Shown here in pieces: positions 5,191 to 9,243 of a stretch of 9,243 bases of DNA; the first letter of the stretch is position 1, and the number at the start of each line of letters is the position of its first letter. A model generated the notes under the pieces. The model was given only the letters and a program-made list of their open reading frames with translations. It searched no databases and was not told the DNA's origin. Source of the DNA: a bacterium ADurb.Bin374. Lineage in GTDB: Bacteria > Riflebacteria > Ozemobacteria > Ozemobacterales > Ozemobacteraceae. A program made the position numbers and the translations under genes. The stretch spans positions 1 to 9,243 of the forward strand of contig MWAR01000627.1 of the NCBI GenBank assembly GCA_002068715.1, written 5' to 3'.

Positions 5191-7882
5191 GAATACAGCA
5201 CCCGACGCAGAAAAAAACGCTTCGACTTCTCCCGATACGCTTGCGAAGGCCTACAACCCCGTCGACGTGGAAGACCGGATCTACGGTTCCTGGGAACGGC
5301 AGAACTGCTTCCATGCCGACGAGTCCTCTTCCGGCCCCCGCTTCACCATCGTCATCCCCCCGCCGAACGTCACGGGGATGCTCACGATGGGCCACGTGCT
5401 GAACAACACCCTCCAGGACATCCTCATCCGCCTCCACCGCATGTCGGGGAAGGAGGCCCTGTGGCTGCCCGGCACCGACCACGCCGGCATCGCGACCCAG
5501 AACGTCGTCGAAAAAGCTCTCGCGAAGGAGAAAACCTCTCGACACGACCTCGGCCGCGAGAAGTTCCTCGAGAAGGTCTGGGCCTGGAAGGAAAAATACG
5601 GCGGCATCATCATCAGCCAGCTCAAAAAGCTCGGCTGCTCCTGCGACTGGGAACGCGAGCGGTTCACGATGGACGAAGGCCTGTCGCAGGCCGTGCGCGA
5701 ATCGTTCGTGAAGCTGTATAAAGATGGTTTGATATATAAGGGTAAGTATATCATTAACTGGTGTCCGCGCTGCCGCACCGCGCTTTCCGACGAGGAGAAG
5801 ATCCCCGAGGAGAAGAAGGGCAGCCTCTGGTACATCAGGTATCCGCTCAAGAGCGGAAAGGGTCATGTCATCGTCGCCACGACCCGCCCCGAGACGATGC
5901 TCGGCGATACGGCCGTTGCGGTGAACCCCGATGACGACCGGTTCCGCGACCTCGTCGGCCAGTCGCTGGTTCTGCCCCTGATGAACCGCGAGATCCCCAT
6001 CATCGCCGACGACTACGTCGATCCGAAGTTCGGCACCGGCGCCGTCAAGGTTACCCCGGCGCACGACCCCAACGACTTCGAAATGGGGCGCCGCCACAGC
6101 CTCGAACAGATCATCGTGATGGACGAGGGCGGCGTGATGAACGAGCTGGCCGGTTCCTACAAGGGGCTCGACCGGTTCGCCGCGCGCGAGAAGATCGTCG
6201 CCGACCTCCAGGAGCTGGGACTGCTCGAAAAAATAGAAGACCATACACTTGCCGTCGGTCATTGCGAGCGGTGCAGCACCGTCATCGAACCCTACCTGTC
6301 CGACCAATGGTTCGTCCGCATGAAGCCCCTAGCCGAAAAGGCCATCGCCGCCGTGAAGGACGGCACGCTCCGGTTCACCCCGAACCGCTGGGTGGGCGTC
6401 TACCTGCACTGGATGGAAAACATCCGCGACTGGTGTATCAGCCGCCAGCTCTGGTGGGGCCATCGCATCCCGGCCTTCACCTGCGGCCATTGCAAGAACG
6501 TCATGGTCGAGATGGAAGCTCCGAAAACCTGCTCCAAATGCGGTAAAACAGACCGCATCAAGCAGGACGAGGACGTCCTCGACACGTGGTTCAGCTCCTG
6601 GCTGTGGCCCTTCTCGACGATGGGCTGGCCCGGAAAGACACGGACCCTCGACTCGTTCTATCCGACCGACACGCTGGTGACAGGCCCCGACATCATCTTC
6701 TTCTGGGTCGCCCGCATGGTCATGGCCGGCTACTACTTCATGGATCGCTGTCCCTTCCACGACGTCTACTTCACCAGCATCGTGCGCGACATGAAGGGCC
6801 GCAAGATGAGCAAGTCGCTCGGCAACTCGCCCGACCCGCTCGATATCATCGCCACCTACGGTGCCGACGCCCTGCGGTTCACGATCGTCTGGCTGGCCCC
6901 GGTCGGCCAGGATATCCGGTTCGCCGCCGACAAGGTCGAGATCGGCCGGAACTTCGCCAACAAGCTGTGGAACGCCTCGCGCTTCACCCTGATGAACATG
7001 ACGGGCGCGGAATGCACGATCTCCGACCCGCTGCCCCCCGTGGAACACCTCTCGATCTGGGACCGTTGGCTCCTCTCGCGGTTCAACGGCGCCGTCGAAA
7101 CCGTCCGGCGCGAGCTCGCCGACGGCCAGTACAAGTTCAACGAAGCCCTCAAGGGTGTGTACGAGTTCATCTGGAACGAACTGTGCGACTGGTACATCGA
7201 GATGAGCAAGTCGACCCTCATGGGTCCCGACGGCCCCGAAAAAGACCGCGTGCGCCGCGTCCTCCTGCATGTGCTCGACGGCGCCCTGCGCCTGCTGCAC
7301 CCGTTCATGCCGTTCGTCACCGAGGAGATCTGGCGCAAGCTGCCCGGCGCGAAGGGAAACCTGATGCAGGCCGCGTACCCCGTCGTCCGGCCAGAGCTCG
7401 TGAATACGCCGCTCGAAGCCGAAGTGGGAGAGGTGATGGAAGCGGTCCGCGTGATCCGCAATCTGCGCGCTTCCGCCAATATCGCTCCCGGGAAGCGCGT
7501 CACCGTGCGCGCCGTGCGAAACGAGGCTCTCAGCCCCGTCATCGAGCGTCACGCCGACATGATCAAGGCGCTGTCCAATGCCGAACGGCTCGACGTCGTC
7601 ACCGCGAAGCCGGCCGGCCACCTCGTCGGCCTGATGGGCGCTTCAGAAATCTGCCTCGATCTCGCCGGCATGGTCGATGTCGAAGCCGAGAAGAAGCGCG
7701 TCGCGCAGGAGATCGCCAAGATCGAGAAGGAGCTCGCGAAGATCGCGGGCAAGCTCGAAGACCAGAACTTCGTTTCCAAGGCCCCGGCCGATGTCGTCGA
7801 ACACATTCGGTCCGGTATAGATTCATACGGACTGCAGAAGTCGAAGCTCAACGAATACCTGATGGAACTGGGGAAGATCTGA
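5189..7882 (+). CDS. valS: Valine--tRNA ligase (class Ia)
   Basis: The 897-residue cytoplasmic enzyme charges tRNA-Val with valine using ATP; the length is normal. The catalytic fold opens with PPPNVTG and the HIGH box, here TMGH (T66-H69) where HMGH is usual, followed by GTDHAGIATQ. The CP1 editing domain carries TTRPETMLGDTA (from T231) and the conserved HDPND (H292-D296), so hydrolysis of mischarged Thr-tRNA is expected. Cys pairs C192/C195, C359/C362, C432/C435 and C448/C451 suggest bound zinc. The second active-site box is KMSKS (539-543). The anticodon-binding helical domain starts near D625 and includes CDWYIE (from C666). The C-terminal coiled-coil arm is about 828-897. The ATG at 5189 is the only sensible start but has no Shine-Dalgarno sequence, so translation may be coupled to the gene 17 bases upstream. 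tyrS follows four bases after the stop. Confidence 0.97.
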   Translation: MNTAPDAEKNASTSPDTLAKAYNPVDVEDRIYGSWERQNCFHADESSSGPRFTIVIPPPNVTGMLTMGHVLNNTLQDILIRLHRMSGKEALWLPGTDHAGIATQNVVEKALAKEKTSRHDLGREKFLEKVWAWKEKYGGIIISQLKKLGCSCDWERERFTMDEGLSQAVRESFVKLYKDGLIYKGKYIINWCPRCRTALSDEEKIPEEKKGSLWYIRYPLKSGKGHVIVATTRPETMLGDTAVAVNPDDDRFRDLVGQSLVLPLMNREIPIIADDYVDPKFGTGAVKVTPAHDPNDFEMGRRHSLEQIIVMDEGGVMNELAGSYKGLDRFAAREKIVADLQELGLLEKIEDHTLAVGHCERCSTVIEPYLSDQWFVRMKPLAEKAIAAVKDGTLRFTPNRWVGVYLHWMENIRDWCISRQLWWGHRIPAFTCGHCKNVMVEMEAPKTCSKCGKTDRIKQDEDVLDTWFSSWLWPFSTMGWPGKTRTLDSFYPTDTLVTGPDIIFFWVARMVMAGYYFMDRCPFHDVYFTSIVRDMKGRKMSKSLGNSPDPLDIIATYGADALRFTIVWLAPVGQDIRFAADKVEIGRNFANKLWNASRFTLMNMTGAECTISDPLPPVEHLSIWDRWLLSRFNGAVETVRRELADGQYKFNEALKGVYEFIWNELCDWYIEMSKSTLMGPDGPEKDRVRRVLLHVLDGALRLLHPFMPFVTEEIWRKLPGAKGNLMQAAYPVVRPELVNTPLEAEVGEVMEAVRVIRNLRASANIAPGKRVTVRAVRNEALSPVIERHADMIKALSNAERLDVVTAKPAGHLVGLMGASEICLDLAGMVDVEAEKKRVAQEIAKIEKELAKIAGKLEDQNFVSKAPADVVEHIRSGIDSYGLQKSKLNEYLMELGKI

Positions 7883-7886
7883 CACC

Positions 7887-9110
7887 GTGAAATTCCAGGC
7901 CACACCCAAGGAGCAGCTCGAGATCGTCGCGACCGGAACGGTCGACATCGTCACCCGTGACGAGCTGCTGAAAAAGTTCGAGAAATCATACGCCACCGGC
8001 AAGCCGCTGGTGATCAAGCTCGGGGCCGACCCATCGGCGCCCGACATCCACCTCGGCCACACCGTCGTGCTGCAGAAAATGCGTCAGTTCCAGCAGCTCG
8101 GCCACGAGGTCGTCTTCCTGATCGGCGACTTCACCGGCCGAATCGGCGACCCGACCGGCAAGAAGAAGACCCGGCCGGCGCTCACCGAAGACGAGGTGAA
8201 GGCGAACGCCGAGACCTACAAGCATCAGATCGCGAAGATCCTCGATCTCGAGCGCACCCGCATCGTGTTCAACAGCAGCTGGCTCGGGGCGCTGACCTTC
8301 GCCGACGTGCTCAAGCTCACCTCGCAATACACCGTCGCGCGCATGCTCGAACGCGACGATTTCAGCACCCGGTACAAGAACCAGACGCCGATCAGCATCG
8401 TCGAGTTCATGTACCCGCTGATGCAGGGTTACGACTCGGTCGCGCTCAAATCCGACGTCGAGCTGGGCGGCCTCGACCAGACGTTCAACCTGCTCGTCGG
8501 TCGCGAGCTGCAGCGGGCCTACGGCGTAGAGCCGCAGATCACCCTCACCATGCCGATCCTCGAAGGCCTCGACGGCAAGGACAAGATGTCCAAGAGCCTC
8601 GGCAACTACGTCGGCATCAACGAAGAACCTGGCCAGATCTACGGCAAGCTGATGTCGATTCCTGATGAATTGATGATCAAATATTTCGAGCTGCTCACCG
8701 ACCTCACCCCGGCCCAGCTCGCGGAAGTCCGGGAACAGGCGCCGCGCGAGCCGAAGACCGTCAAAATGCGCCTTGCACGCCGCATCACCGCGATGTACCA
8801 CGGTGAGGAAGCCGGCGCGAAGGCGGAGGAAGGCTTCGAAAAGTTGTTCGGGAAAACCGGCGACGGCCTTCCCGATCAGATCGACGAGACGACGATCGCC
8901 TGCGGCGCCGACGGCATCACCCTGGTGAAAGTGCTGGTCCAGTCAGGGCTGGCACCGAGCGGCGGCGAGGCGAAACGCCTGGTCCAGCAGGGCGGCGTGC
9001 GCATCGAGCAGGAAAAGTGCACCGATCTCGGACGCCAGTTCAAGGCCGGCGACTCGTTCGTGCTTCAGGCCGGGAAGCGCAGTTTCAGACGTATCATTCT
9101 CACCGCATGA
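7887..9110 (+). CDS. tyrS: Tyrosine--tRNA ligase (class Ic)
   Basis: The 407-residue enzyme activates tyrosine with ATP and transfers it to tRNA-Tyr in the cytoplasm. The order is that of the shorter bacterial TyrRS group sometimes called TyrZ: GADPSAPDIHLGH with the HIGH box at H55-H58, GDFTGRIGDPTG, the tyrosine-pocket segment QGYDS (Y182, D183), KMSKS at 233-237, and a C-terminal S4 RNA-binding domain at about 344-405. The normally conserved GGTDQKFN is here GGLDQTFN, with Leu at 196 and Thr at 199. The start is GTG at 7887, four bases after the valS stop. GGGGAAG at 7870-7876, inside the end of valS, is a weak ribosome site, so translational coupling is likely. No T-box leader is visible, so regulation probably follows the operon promoter. 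Length and motifs are complete and identity is secure. Confidence 0.96.
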   Translation: MKFQATPKEQLEIVATGTVDIVTRDELLKKFEKSYATGKPLVIKLGADPSAPDIHLGHTVVLQKMRQFQQLGHEVVFLIGDFTGRIGDPTGKKKTRPALTEDEVKANAETYKHQIAKILDLERTRIVFNSSWLGALTFADVLKLTSQYTVARMLERDDFSTRYKNQTPISIVEFMYPLMQGYDSVALKSDVELGGLDQTFNLLVGRELQRAYGVEPQITLTMPILEGLDGKDKMSKSLGNYVGINEEPGQIYGKLMSIPDELMIKYFELLTDLTPAQLAEVREQAPREPKTVKMRLARRITAMYHGEEAGAKAEEGFEKLFGKTGDGLPDQIDETTIACGADGITLVKVLVQSGLAPSGGEAKRLVQQGGVRIEQEKCTDLGRQFKAGDSFVLQAGKRSFRRIILTA

Positions 9111-9127
9111 GCCGACCTTGAGGTCCT

Positions 9128-9148
9128 TTCCGGCTGTCGAAGCCGGAA
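9128..9148 (+). terminator. Perfect 8-bp hairpin downstream of tyrS, possible weak terminator
   Basis: TTCCGGCT (9128-9135) and its exact complement AGCCGGAA (9141-9148) flank a five-base loop, 18 bases after the tyrS stop. No run of T follows, so it does not meet the usual form of an intrinsic terminator. It could still mark a 3' end, protect the mRNA, or act in attenuation before the next gene. Confidence 0.4.
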
Positions 9149-9187
9149 CGGCGCAGACCAGGCGGACCCCATGCGATGCGTGTTTCA

Positions 9188-9204
9188 GGGGCGCGGGGCG
9201 CCCC
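9188..9204 (+). promoter_or_regulatory. GC-only hairpin directly upstream of the next gene's ribosome site
   Basis: GGGGCGC (9188-9194) and GCGCCCC (9198-9204) form a 7-bp all-GC stem with a three-base loop. It ends four bases before the ribosome site of the gene that starts at 9219. Such a stem could stabilise the message or affect access of the ribosome. Chance formation in GC-rich DNA cannot be excluded. Confidence 0.4.
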
Positions 9205-9218
9205 ACAAGGAGGCAATC

Positions 9219-9243
9219 ATGTCACAGAACCTTATACTCACAC
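9219..9243 (+). CDS. Start of a further gene, cut by the window edge
   Basis: An ATG at 9219 lies five bases after a strong AGGAGG (9208-9213) and opens a frame of eight codons (MSQNLILT) before the window ends. The ribosome site is the main evidence. Nothing can be said about the product. It lies 108 bases after tyrS, with two hairpins between. Confidence 0.6.

Noticed and set aside
5099..6307. 402-residue - strand open frame opposite the 3' end of the GrpE-like gene and the start of valS
   Set aside because: It is an antisense shadow of secure coding sequence, with Asp/Val/Arg/His-rich composition and no family resemblance.
6329..7621. Long open frames overlapping valS on both strands (- strand 6329-7621 and + strand 6586-7890)
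   Set aside because: Both are GC-driven shadows. The + strand one is a frame-shifted Arg/Pro/Ala/His-rich reading of valS.
7870..7890. T-box or other tRNA-sensing leader before tyrS
   Set aside because: Only four bases separate valS and tyrS, so there is no room for a leader.
7986..8801. 271-residue - strand open frame opposite tyrS
   Set aside because: It is an antisense shadow of the conserved tyrS sequence with no independent signal.

Overview
This 9,243-base window is GC-rich bacterial chromosome. Codons favour C or G in the third position, most starts are preceded by Shine-Dalgarno sequences, and promoter-like boxes resemble sigma-70 sites. I see no insertion sequences, integrases, CRISPR arrays, rRNA or tRNA genes. 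One gene product carries a cleavable signal peptide, and one small protein resembles the flagellar-region protein YvyF (TIGR03826). The valyl-tRNA synthetase has an unusual HIGH box. Together these suggest a deep-branching, probably diderm and possibly motile lineage. A candidate phylum such as Riflebacteria would fit, but that is a weak guess and nothing in the sequence fixes the taxon.

Layout. Positions 1-93 hold the last 30 residues of an unidentified + strand gene. It converges, with only a 6-base gap, on a - strand gene (100-2250) for a 716-residue secreted protein. That protein has two related beta-rich domains separated by long Ser/Thr/Pro/Gly/Ala-rich, probably disordered stretches. 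A 188-base divergent intergenic region carries a good sigma-70-type promoter for the secreted protein, and a weaker + strand promoter whose -35 box lies on the same bases. The + strand then carries, in order: a 145-residue two-zinc-ribbon protein of the YvyF family (2439-2876); a 162-base gap with a possible promoter; a 710-residue protein (3039-5171); valS (5189-7882); tyrS (7887-9110); and, after a hairpin-containing gap, the first eight codons of another gene (9219 to the window end).

The item most worth attention is the 3039-5171 gene. It joins a coiled coil of about 460 residues to what reads as a GrpE-like core and beta domain, then a CX2C-X11-CX2C zinc ribbon, then two TPR-like repeats. 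Ordinary GrpE is about 180-220 residues and has neither zinc ribbon nor TPRs. The gene sits 17 bases upstream of valS, which is 4 bases upstream of tyrS, so the three are probably co-transcribed. This would link an Hsp70 nucleotide-exchange-type protein with two aminoacyl-tRNA synthetases. No dnaK or dnaJ lies in the window, so the Hsp70 partner is unknown.

The synthetase genes are ordinary housekeeping genes with a few departures from family motifs, noted in their entries. No gap exceeds 300 bases.
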